Assembly (NCBI GenBank): GCA_963971425.1
Contig: OZ020521.1
Location: 25,808,012-25,872,011, forward strand
Reading direction: 5' to 3'
From: Bryoerythrophyllum caledonicum
Lineage: Eukaryota; Streptophyta; Bryopsida; Pottiales; Pottiaceae
Length of the DNA: 64,000 bases
Shown: positions 25,336 to 34,477 of the stretch, piece after piece
Position numbering within the stretch: position 1 is the stretch's first letter
Layout of the letters: the number at the start of each line of letters is the position of its first letter
Notes under the pieces: model-generated
The model's input: only the letters and a program-made list of their open reading frames with translations
Database searches by the model: none
What the model was told of the DNA's origin: nothing
Made by a program: the position numbers and the translations under genes

Positions 25336-25660
25336 AACGTTTACATATTGTAACAAATAGTATATTTCTAAATTAGTTCAAATGATAAGAATCAAATATG
25401 ATAAATTATAATCAAATTCATTATATTGAGAGAGTATTAGAATTCTGAGACTTTTTGCCAATAATTACCGTACCTATTTTGAGCTAAATTCATGCATGTT
25501 GTTTACTTTCTAATTATAGAGTATCCTTGATTCGAGGATAGCTGTTCCAATTATAATTAGAATTTTATCTAAAAAGTACCAGTTGGAGCTTGCTTTGCAA
25601 CGCATTTGTTCAACCATTTTACTGTAGTTAATATCACAACAAATAAAAAATACTTTTCTC
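25336..25660. repeat. D spacer repeat unit, copy 2
   Basis: Second copy of the unit at 20131-20430, with a D palindrome at 25522-25540. Divergence is visible by eye but the blocks remain collinear. Confidence 0.75.
25522..25540. repeat. D palindrome, single copy in repeat unit 2
   Basis: TATCCTTGATTCGAGGATA, identical to the copies at 20311 and 26216. Confidence 0.8.
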
Positions 25661-25883
25661 AACAATCTACATAAAATATACACATATCTTGGATACCTTT
25701 GCATAAATTGAAATAATCTATGTCTATAAAGAATACAGGATGAAGAACACGTTGAATAGATGAACGCGTAGATGGATGAACGCGTCGAGCTTGGATGAAA
25801 AAGTGATGCGTCGAGGAAAAATGCTTAAAGATAAAAGTTAACAGCTAAAAGCTAGAAGCTAAAAGTTATGATTTTGGATAAAA

Positions 25884-25971
25884 GGACAGGGCGGGAATGG
25901 GGACGGGGACGGGGACGGGAACGGGGACAGAGACGGGGGACGGGGGACAAGGGGACAAGGACCGGGGGGAC
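25884..25971 (+). repeat. G-rich hexamer array (GGGGAC)
   Basis: Repeats of GGGGAC and GGGGGAC on the plus strand, with many runs of three or more G, giving G-quadruplex potential. There is no sign of coding. Confidence 0.75.
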
Positions 25972-26094
25972 GATGGATTGGAGGGAAAGGGCTAGAGGAC
26001 AGAGGGGTGGGGACTGAACACAAAAAAAGTTGTGTTCGGTGGACACGGGTAACAATCTAGTGTAATTGAGTTGAATTGAAAAAATATAATTAGG

Positions 26095-26250
26095 TTTTTG
26101 ATTTTTTGCAATTTAACATGTTGAGAGAGTATTGGAATTATGAGACTTTTTGCCGATAATTTCATCTGCTATTTTGAGAAAATTCATGCATTTTGTTTAC
26201 TTTCTAATTATAGACTATCCTTGATTCGAGGATAGCTATACCAATTATAA
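26095..26250. repeat. D spacer repeat unit, partial copy 3
   Basis: Shares TTGAGAGAGTATT, GAGACTTTTTGCC, TTTGTTTACTTTCTAATTATAGA and a D palindrome (26216-26234) with copy 2. It ends sooner. Confidence 0.7.
26216..26234. repeat. D palindrome, single copy in repeat unit 3
   Basis: TATCCTTGATTCGAGGATA, identical to the other two spacer-unit copies. Confidence 0.8.
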
Positions 26251-26859
26251 ATGAAATTATCATAACTAGTAACAAATGATAACTAGTTACAAACTTACAA
26301 TTTACATCATAAAATTGACACAGGGAAGAAATAAAATATAAGCAGTGAATCAAATATATTATAGATCCACTCCAAGAGTCCTAATTTGATTGACAATGTA
26401 TGTAATAGTTGTTTACAAAGTTACGATATGAAAGTTATAAGAATAACAATTTACAATACAATCGAAATGAAAAATATCATGATTTACTTCGATTACAATA
26501 ATTTAATAACTCTAAATATAATTATATGAAGTAAAAATTTAAGAACTATCCAAATAAACCAATATAGAAAACATTTTCATCATGCAAGAGTATGCCAAAG
26601 TTGGTAGTTTTAAAATCATTCTTGCAACAATGAAATCGGCGGATGAAAACGTCACAAATTCAATTAAATGAACAAAAATTCATTCACCGAAGAACGTTGT
26701 GAAGGAATGCGTAATTTCAATGAAATTTCTATAATGAAAGTGATTGGACATTCAACCGTTGCGTCGCTTTTAAATTAGGTTTCTATCCAAAGGTGGCGAA
26801 GAAGTGGAAAAGCCACCAATCCCGTCACTTTTTCAAAGATGAACGAGGGCATGACACGT

Positions 26860-26895
26860 CCTCTCTCTCTCTCTCTCACTCTCTCTCTCTCTCTC

Positions 26896-26949
<54 letters not shown>
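26860..26949 (+). repeat. (CT)n microsatellite
   Basis: About 90 bases of CT dinucleotide with a few CA interruptions. Similar CT tracts are common in 5' leader regions of plant genes, and this one lies about 1.3 kb upstream of D's first gene. The frame across it is an artefact. Confidence 0.9.
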
Positions 26950-26952
<3 letters not shown>

Positions 26953-26984
26953 GGTCACTAGGGTTTCGGTGTACTCTCATTTTC

Positions 26985-27360
26985 TGTGTGTGCTTTTGGA
27001 AGTGAGTGCGCGTTTGTGTGCGCGTTTGTGTGCGCGTGTGAGGGCGTGATTGTTTGTGTTGTATGTGCGTTTTATGTGCATTGTATGTGTCTCTCTCTTT
27101 CTCTAAGTCACAGCTCGCTAGGGTTTGTATAATCTCATTTTTTGTGTGCGTGTGAGAAGTGAGTGCGCATGTTAGTGCGTTGTGTGAGTGCGAGAGTGTG
27201 TGCGCTTGTGTGTGTGCGTATGTATGTGAGTGTTTATGTAGTTTAAGGTGTGTGGGTGAGTTTTAGGTGTGTGGAGGTGAGTTTTAGGTGTGTGAAGGTG
27301 CGTTTTAGGTGTGAAGGTGAGTGTGTGTGTGAGCCGTACGTGTGTATATGTGCACGTGAG
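26985..27360 (+). repeat. GT/GTGCG-rich low-complexity tract, locally duplicated
   Basis: Repeated words GTGTGCGCG, GTGAGTGCGC and GGTGTGTGAAGGTGCG. CACAG[GC]TC...CTAGGGTTT occurs both at 26950 and at 27108, each followed by TCTCATTTT and GTGTGCGTG-like DNA, so the leader seems to be tandemly duplicated. Confidence 0.65.
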
Positions 27361-27795
27361 ATCGTGATTGCTTGCGCTTAGGGTTTGAAGGCTTCTGAAA
27401 TTAGATTAATTCCAGCGAGGGTTTTGATAGTGTTTGGCAAGGTGTTCAAGCTGTGTAGGTGTCGGTGGTTTCGATTTTCCTTGCGAGGGTTTCGGTTGTC
27501 GTGCGAGAGTTTTCTCAGGTCGTGGTCGTGAACCAGACCCTAATTTTACGGATCTTCCCTAACCCATTGTGCACTACGAATTTGTATACCACAGCTCCTT
27601 GTTGGATTTCTTCCCAAACACTCCAAGTAAGTTTATGATACCTTTTTCAATTTTGCGTTGATTGATTTTGTAAGAATATCATTGTGCGTGCAAAAGATTT
27701 GTAAGTGTATGTTTTCATAATCTCTGTGTGTATGTGTGCATGTCTGCTTGCGTTTCTGTGTAATATGAACTGTTGCATCCAGTCTCCGGATCATT

Positions 27796-28165
27796 TTATC
27801 CTCGAGTCGAGGATAACCTCCTTGCCTTGGTTCAATAACTGTGTATTTGTAAAATAGCAACCATAACAAAATAGCGTTCTATCTTTGATCCGAGGATAAA
27901 GTCCATAGTGTAGATCACTTGTCACGTAAGAGTAATGAGATTCACTAACAAACGTCTTGGTCCTTACCAAAAGTAAGAAATTTTCCGATATTAAAATAGT
28001 ATTCTCGAGCCGAGGATAGATTCAACAGACTAAACAACGATAGTCACTTAGACAAAATTATCGCATATCAGTAAAGAAGTTAATCAAAGGTTCTAGATAT
28101 AAATGCTAATCCGGCCAAAGAAAACGCTACATACTACTAGGTAACCTATCCTCGAGCCGAGAATA
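27796..28165. promoter_or_regulatory. Four D palindromes upstream of the ParB/methylase-like gene
   Basis: Copies at 27796-27816 (perfect, centre G), 27880-27899, 28000-28018 and 28147-28165. They lie in the leader intron or promoter just before the acceptor TTTCAG at 28205-28210. This mirrors the cluster upstream of the transposase on the other side of the spacer. Confidence 0.7.
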
Positions 28166-28979
28166 AGCGATTTCTGTGCTACTAACGTGAGTTTAAATTT
28201 GATATTTCAGATGGTGACAACCGAAATGGATTGGGGATGACAACTACGACTACTCATCCACTGAGTATTTCATCGAGCGATTCGAAAATCCAGTAGCCCC
28301 GTCCCCCTTCAAAGAAGAAGTCGTAGAAAACTATGGAAGTCTTTGGCAATTCAAGGATGTCGTCAAGAGCTGGTCACTTGCGAAAGCTCGAAAGTGTATC
28401 CAAATCATGCTCAAAGTAAACGACGACGTTCCGTTTGTACTCCTCAACCGAAACGAAAGAGTTTCATTCATCGAGCAACAGCAAATAGGGTTCATCGTAC
28501 TTGGAATCCAGGCTGTGAATGCAGATGGAGATGATCTTCCACACTGCCACTCCATTGTAGTGAAAGTGGGAACTTCTTACGGCCAATTTGATTTCCAAGA
28601 ACTGCTTGAATGCGTGGTGAGGAATGGCCAGGGGTCCCTTAAAGCAGCGTTGGAGAAGTACCTTCCCTGGGAAAACAATGACGCGGTGAAGGTCAATAGG
28701 CGGTTGGTTCGAGTTCACCAGCTATTGTCTGCATTTGAAGCTCGACAAGCTCCAGTTGAAGGCACTCAACGACGCCGACCACGAGCAAGTACTGCAGATG
28801 TGGCGAATCCATCTGGTTCATCCATTCCAAGAACATCAAGCCGTCCTCCTCCGAGGCGACCAACAACTACGGCGGCAACGGTTGGCGAACCTTCAACGAA
28901 AAGAAGGAAAGCAACTGCCGGTGGAAGCTCGGCCTCCACTGTAACGCGTGCAGTCACTCCAAGTAAGGCGAGGAGCGAT

Positions 28980-29591
28980 CCCCAAGTTGACTTCCAGAAG
29001 ATCACGGAGTCACAGTGGCTTTTCTCGGAGGAGTGCAAGGGGTGCTTTCCTTTCGAATCATCCACACACAGTGTGTGGATCGAACAATGTGTTGTTGCAA
29101 AAGCTCAATATGTAATTCGTGGCATGGAAGAGGGCATAGTGCTTAGCACGATGGACTTTCTCGTTCAGCTTTGCGAACTCGATCAGCGCCAGAAGATTTG
29201 TGTATGTCCAGTCAATGACGACAGTGAGCCGCTAAAGACGAAGCCAACCTCCTGGGAAGATATCAGAAAGGGAAAGTTCATGCTCATTAATGGACAGCAC
29301 AGTGTGGAGGCATCCAAGCGACTGCAAGAGAATGACGACTGCGGACAAAGTCGGAAGAACGGCCTTCGGAATTGGGGTGCTTATGTTGTATGGTCTAGAG
29401 ATCCTCTGATGCTTCAGAGAATTTCCAAGTTTTACAATGACACAAATTACCTGGACCATGCACAACCAACATGGGGTAACCAGATCTCAAGTTGCAGGAG
29501 AATCTGGCTAAACTCCGGACGTCCAAGTTATCAACAAGGCGAGGCCGCATCACGAAATAATGGTGCCGTGTTTGACCAAGAAAAGTACTCG
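28980..29591 (+). other. ParB-like domain of element D gene 1
   Basis: Helical and strand pattern followed by LINGQHSVEA. ParB/Srx-fold proteins and DGQHR-type proteins have a similar G[EQ]xR/GQHR..A box that binds a nucleotide. The downstream stretch with a conserved asparagine (SKFYNDTNYLDHAQPTW) resembles the segment after box II in ParB-methylase fusions. Element E keeps the box as IINDQHSVAASLAM (56143-56706). The assignment is by eye and needs a profile search. Confidence 0.45.
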
Positions 29592-29611
29592 GTAAGCTCT
29601 CCCTATGAAGT

Positions 29612-29733
29612 TTATCCTCGGGTCGAGGATACTGCAATCAACACACTATATTTGCTATCAGTATCATATATGGACCTGTCTAGTATAATCATTGTGTGTA
29701 TCAATCTGTCTTGTATCCTCGGGTCGAGGATAA
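29612..29733. repeat. Two D palindromes in the first mapped intron of D gene 1
   Basis: Copies at 29612-29631 and 29714-29733, both with centre GGT (CCTCG-GGT-CGAGG). The homologous intron of element E holds E's different palindrome instead (43568, 43614 and 56152). Confidence 0.85.
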
Positions 29734-30569
29734 TCAATGCAACTTACTATGATCAGTTACCATCACCGCAATCATCTTTCCAGTTTTTGATTGATAAGGT
29801 TTCGTCTTCTGACTAATGTATGTTCATTGTATTGAATTGCAGCTATTTTCCAAACTAATCGTTACCCGCTTTCAAAACATCGATCCGACTAAGGAAGGAA
29901 AGCAGGTAATCAAGTCATCAGACATCACCAACGAGATCAAGGTGATTACGCTTCCTGATGACATTTTCAAGATGTGGGAAGACTTTCTCGACCGACATAC
30001 CAAAGGCGAGATCATCAACCCCGACACCTTGAGTCCTTACAAGGAGGCAAGAGGGTTTAGAGCTTCACCTATTCATCGGGAGTTCTTCAAGAGATTGGGT
30101 CATCTCTCCGATAAGGACTTGAGGGATCTGTTCTGCTACCTGGTTGACAGTGACCGAGCATATGGATACCCAAAAGTCACGCTCCGTAAAACAAGCGTGG
30201 TTCATGGGTCCTGCTATCACTACGAGGAGTGGGCAGATCGGCGTAAGAGAGAGCGCATCGTCTTGAAGGAATTGGTGGCGATTGACTCGTCATTGCATTT
30301 TTTAATGCCAGACGGGTCCACAAACGACCCAGTGTGGAAAGCGTGGAAGCAAGAACATTGCGTAACGTCCGCCACGTACAATATGCTCCTTGTCCGACCG
30401 GACAAGGAGTTCTTCTCCATGAGGTTGACAAACGCAGGGAAACTCAAGCGCGCGTCCCACTTATTGGAGAAGTTTCCCAATGTTCTTCCGTTTTTTCGGA
30501 AGTTCTTGCATGTGAAGAGCCGCATCGATCCCATCGATGGGCCTTCTAAACTTCGTGACTTCGACGGGG

Positions 30570-31165
30570 AGAAGATGGAGTTCTGTTCATATTTTGACCC
30601 ACCTACTGACGACAAAGTGTGGTCCCTCAGACTTCTTGACCTTCGACAGGTCCCTGGGTGGGCCCTGAAGGACGACTCTTCCGACGAGCCTTACTTTTCA
30701 GCGTTTCTGAAAACCCTGAAGACACAACGAAGCATTCCCAACCTGAACTCCCTTGCAGTCTGGGTGTGGATAACATCTACTGAGCAGCGGGCTAGGCAAG
30801 CAGAGAAGAATGCTGAAAGAAGGATGCCAAAGTACAATACTCTTTCCTCAGCATACATTCCCTCCGCATACGAGCGGCTGAATTTAGGGACATCAAGGTC
30901 TAAGTGTACTGAGGTTTACCTTCTATTCCTCATTAAAGCCGACCTTCCTGAATCAGCCGCCTTGCTTGAGAAAGTGAAGTTGAACTACTGTGCTGTTGAT
31001 ACTCCATTTTACATGGAGAGAAACAAGTATTTGGAGGCCTGCTTCGCGGTCCATGGCTACGAGCTTAGGATGGAGTTCTACATCGACCTTCTCACAGACT
31101 TCAGCAAGCCTATGAGCCGAGTGTTTGGAATATATTCCGGCTCAAAGTTATTGCTCGCCAGTAGG
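30570..31165 (+). other. Methyltransferase-like segment of element D gene 1
   Basis: Beta-class N6/N4 DNA methyltransferases have the catalytic DPP[YW] motif first and the SAM-binding FxGxG motif later. Here SYFDPPTDD precedes GIYSGSKLLLAS by about 180 residues, in that order and spacing. The E copy is closer to the second motif: KPGDLVFSAFGGSKFLIAS, then SLGCACICETSESDQYENKA after the intron, which fits the usual GSGT..AA..LGR.C.G.E...Y pattern. The aromatic after DPP is replaced by T in D and the motif is WDPRG in E, so catalysis is doubtful. Confidence 0.4.
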
Positions 31166-32618
31166 GTACCAAATCACAATCGATTTCTGTGTTTATCCTC
31201 CATCCATTGTTTGTATTGTAGAAATCTATGTCTACTATAATTTCCTGCATTTCAATAATAGTATATCCCATTGTTTTGCAATGTTGATTTTCATCCCATG
31301 TACTGTTATTTCAACGTTGTTTTATTTGTAATGACAAAATTTTGACTACTAAAATTAATTCGTCGTATCCTCTGCAGATGTCTAGAATGTCTTTTTACAG
31401 TCGGGTGGATAAGACCTTTCGAAAGTTATACAAGGAGAATTCTAGGAAGATTCACATGTATGACATCAACGATTTTATCCACAAGGACTGTGCGTATGCT
31501 GGGCCTCTTCCAACTCTGTCCGGTGGGCTTGACACTTCATTAGCTAGGCCTGATGAGAGGCCTACTCGACCAACAGCACAGACGGCCTCGACCTCTCAAG
31601 CAGCGCCTTCTTGTACTCGTGCGCAGGCAAGGGCATCTGTGGGCAATGATTCAACTGTTCAAGGACGTCGAGATCTCAGTGGTTCTCGATTCCGTATTGA
31701 ATCGCGAATCCCTCAAGACTTTTCGTAGGACACCGACCCTTCAGGCTTGCCGCCGTCCGCTCCTCCTAACCCTCTGGATAATGAACATGACAAAGTCTTC
31801 GAGTTCAATCTGTATGGGAGTAATGAAGGTGTGGACCTGTCAACGCTTGGATTTCGTGACGCCGGGCCTTCATCTTTCTATGAATCACCCCGATTAGCGA
31901 CTCATGTTGCTGGAGATGACGAGGAAGGGCTTCAAGGTACTGTGGATCCTTTGGTTTCGCCTGTAGTGCTGGATGAATCTACAGCGAATTTGGAAACTCA
32001 GAATCCTGAGACACCACTTTCATCTAGAGCATCAACGCCGGTTGGCTCCGTTATCATGCTCTCTGATTCTAGTGACGATGAAGACGAGAGATCCATTGTT
32101 CCAGAGGTATGCATCAATGCTGCCGGAGAAGCTCCTGCTCCTGGAGTCGTTGTAAAATATGAACCAGGTGCTGATTATTTCTAGAATATGGCGATCAGAC
32201 GCGCTTTGGAGGAGAAGGTGAATCAGGATATCCTGGAGCACTTGGAGGCATCCAAGCGCAAACAGGCTGAGATGGAGGCTGCCTTCGAGAAGCAAAAGTT
32301 AGAGTTTGCTTTGGACAAGGAGCGGATTGCGGCCACTATCCGTGCTGAGCTTCATCTGCAGATGAAGGCCGACCTGGCACAGATGATGTCCTCAGCCTCT
32401 CTCTCCACAGGTGCTGCTTCATCTAGTCCTTCATAGTCTCTTATGCCAAAGTCCACAGTTCATCCTTGCATCGAAGATAATTCTGGTGTTGCTGTGTCGA
32501 CTCCCTGCCAGATCATTACGATGAACGTGCTAGACTCTGTAGTTCATCAGCATGCTTCCCCGGCTGGTTCTCCTGGTGTTCACGACATTCCGTCTTCGTC
32601 CCAAGGAATGGCTGTGAA

Positions 32619-32638
32619 TTATCCTCGACCCGAGGATA
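32619..32638. repeat. D palindrome within the coding exon of D gene 1
   Basis: TTATCCTCGACCCGAGGATA is in frame as part of VNYPRPEDRM. It is the only copy that falls in the conceptual coding sequence, unless this part of the exon is really an unrecognised intron between the stops at 32434 and 32698. Confidence 0.7.
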
Positions 32639-33148
32639 GAATGCTGGTTAGTCCTCAGCAAAGTCTACCGGAGTGCAATGACACCATAATGCCTTGCTAA
32701 AATATGATTCATCGTGATCATGGTGCCACCTCTGTTCCTGCTTCCTCGCCACATCAATTCCCAGTAACTCTTCGTCAGTCCGAAGAGTGCGATGTTGGAG
32801 CTCGCGTTGTCGATCATCCTGTGGATGCGGATGTTTTATGTGCGGTGGAGGAGGATCGAGTGGATTACGAGCCGTCTCCGGACAGTGTCGACCAGGGCAC
32901 CTCTGAACCTGACAAGGTTGGCTAGTTTTTTCCTCTGTTTTTTTCTTGTCCCAGCAGCAATTGCCGTGTAGTTTTTTAATGTCTACTTCTAGTCTTCAGT
33001 AGGTCTTATATTGGTGTGTTGGCTTGCAGGAATCGGATCCATATGAGTTTTAATGTACATTAGGCGGAGTGTACATATTTGTAATACCACTTTGTTTATA
33101 ATTTATAGAATTGTTTAACAATTCAATTTTCTTCAATTGTTTTCTCAG

Positions 33149-34115
33149 ATGAGAATGGATGATATTGTTCATCGACCTCTTGCATTGAAGCCTCGGATTG
33201 GGAATGATTTACAGAAGTCGCTATGTGGGGGAGAATTGATGCAATCTGTGACGCTTCCTTTGCATATTGCTCAATGTGCATTTCATCAGGTAATTTCCAT
33301 TGACTTTAGTGTGTGTTCGTCCTGTCCCAGGACTGTTTGCGGAGGAGTTTGTCCGTTGTTCCCAACCGGCGGCCACCGAAGTGGCTTAATATTGTTCTGG
33401 ATATTAATGGCATCCTGTGCGAGACAGAGCATGCCCCTGGGTTGTCTAGAGGCTCAGGGAGTCGGGCAGCGTATTCTTGCACCGTCCCTGCGTACATAGG
33501 TCCCAAAGCTGTATATACTCGCCCAGGAGTTCGTGCGTTTCTGGCGGAAATCAGAAACATTACGAACTCTATTGTCGTCTGGAGCTCTATGAAGAAGTCC
33601 ACCGTAGTTGAAATTGCAAAGTATATTTTTTCGGACATGGCTTCTCCAGCTTTGGTTCTTGGTCAGGAGAGCTGTGAGAGAATTGAAATCTCGCCCAATA
33701 AGTTCTTGATGGACCCGAATAATTCGAACAAGATGATCTTCTTGAAAACCCTGTCATCATCTTTGTTTAGGCGCCAAGTTGAGTTGATGATTCAAACAAC
33801 ACCCTTCTCATCGACGATAGCCCGGAGAAGAGCGACTGTAATCATATTGGAAATGCCAGTTTTCTTCGTCCGTGGAGACATGCGGCTTGTGATGACCAGT
33901 TCCTTACTCAGGACCTTGTACCCTGGCTGCAACGTTTGGTTTCCGAATGCCCCGTTGGGCAATTACATGATTTTGTTAATAACAATCGTATTGGAGTTCA
34001 ACCGTTGGCGCGTAGTAGCCCTTTCATGAGATATATTGTAGATGGGATGACGCTCTCAAACAAGAACGTTGGTTTTGTCTATGATATTCCAGACGGTCAT
34101 ACTTCGGATTTATAG
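33149..34115 (+). pseudogene. Element D gene 2: HAD/NIF-type phosphatase-like protein
   Basis: An exon from the acceptor at 33148 (MRMDDIVHRPLALKPR) to 33289, a 41-base GT-AG intron (33290-33330), then WLNIVLDINGILCE, AVYTRPGVRAFLAEI, VVWSSMKKS and, after a one-base frame change near 33790, NTLLIDDSPEK, PWLQRLVSECPVGQ and NNRIGVQPL to TAG at 34113. These are the ordered motifs of the FCP1/SCP-like HAD family. The nucleophile motif reads DxN instead of DxD: the second Asp (general acid) is replaced, as in some DLNGLL-type plant homologues. Such proteins may bind phosphoproteins rather than dephosphorylate them. The frame change makes this copy a probable pseudogene. Counterpart in E: 13405-14103. 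Confidence 0.7.
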
Positions 34116-34390
34116 TTTTAGACTTCTATTTTGTAATATAGTAGATATTTAGTATCGACATTGTAATCACCATTATACATTTTGAATATATATATATTTT
34201 TCAACTACAACATGTTTTTTTGTAACTTATTGCCATTGTCTTGTGTCTTTTGTTTCCTAAGTTTTTTTATTTATCTTTCGGTCGGTTCTAGGATTTATCA
34301 CTGTTTTCAGTATTATTGTTTATCCTCTAGTCAAGCTTATTGTTTTTATTATGGATTCAAGGTAAACTTTTTTCCTTAGGGCTTTCAAAT

Positions 34391-34409
34391 TTATCCTCGG
34401 GTCGAGCAT
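34391..34409. repeat. D palindrome, right arm eroded
   Basis: TTATCCTCGGGTCGAGCAT; the left arm is intact and the right arm has one change. It lies in the spacer or intron just upstream of the acceptor at 34477. Confidence 0.7.
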
Positions 34410-34477
34410 GCGTTGGATTGCTGTGAATGTTGTTATATCGTACTCATCGCTTCTTTTACCTCGTGTGTCTTTTGTAG

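Larger units (their letters stand above)
18468..28210. other. Element D spacer: gene-poor, AT-rich, motif-bearing
   Basis: Nearly 10 kb between the divergent transposase and the ParB/methylase-like gene. No reading frame looks coding. It holds 14 copies of the D palindrome, densest at both edges (seven within 18569-19389, four within 27796-28165), a repeated unit at 20131, 25336 and 26095, and several simple repeats. The clustering at the two divergent gene starts suggests the motif-bearing edges are the promoter or leader regions. Confidence 0.65.
28211..32925 (+). pseudogene. Element D gene 1: ParB-like plus DNA-methyltransferase-like protein with coiled-coil tail
   Basis: Exons: about 28211-29591, 29843-31165 and 31378-32925, with GT-AG introns at 29592-29842 and 31166-31377, both phase 0. 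The first exon has an unknown N-terminal domain, a basic proline-rich linker, and a ParB-like segment (FMLINGQHSVEASKRL, then WGAYVVWSRDPLML). The second resembles a beta-class DNA methyltransferase: a DPP motif (SYFDPPTDD, 30588-30611) and a later glycine-rich segment (GIYSGSKLLLAS). The third is acidic and serine-rich with a coiled coil (ALEEKVNQDILEHLEASKRK). In-frame stops: TAG 31726, 32182, 32434, TAA 32698; the final TAG is at 32923. Exons 1 and 2 are fully open. The exact start is uncertain because the frame upstream of 28230 is ambiguous. Element E has the same gene. Confidence 0.65.

Noticed and set aside
26793..27005. Small protein rich in Ser-Leu
   Set aside because: Translation of a CT microsatellite.
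18569..29733. CRISPR-like array of repeats
   Set aside because: The D motif copies are short palindromes with irregular spacing from 80 bases to 5 kb and unrelated intervals; the genome is eukaryotic.
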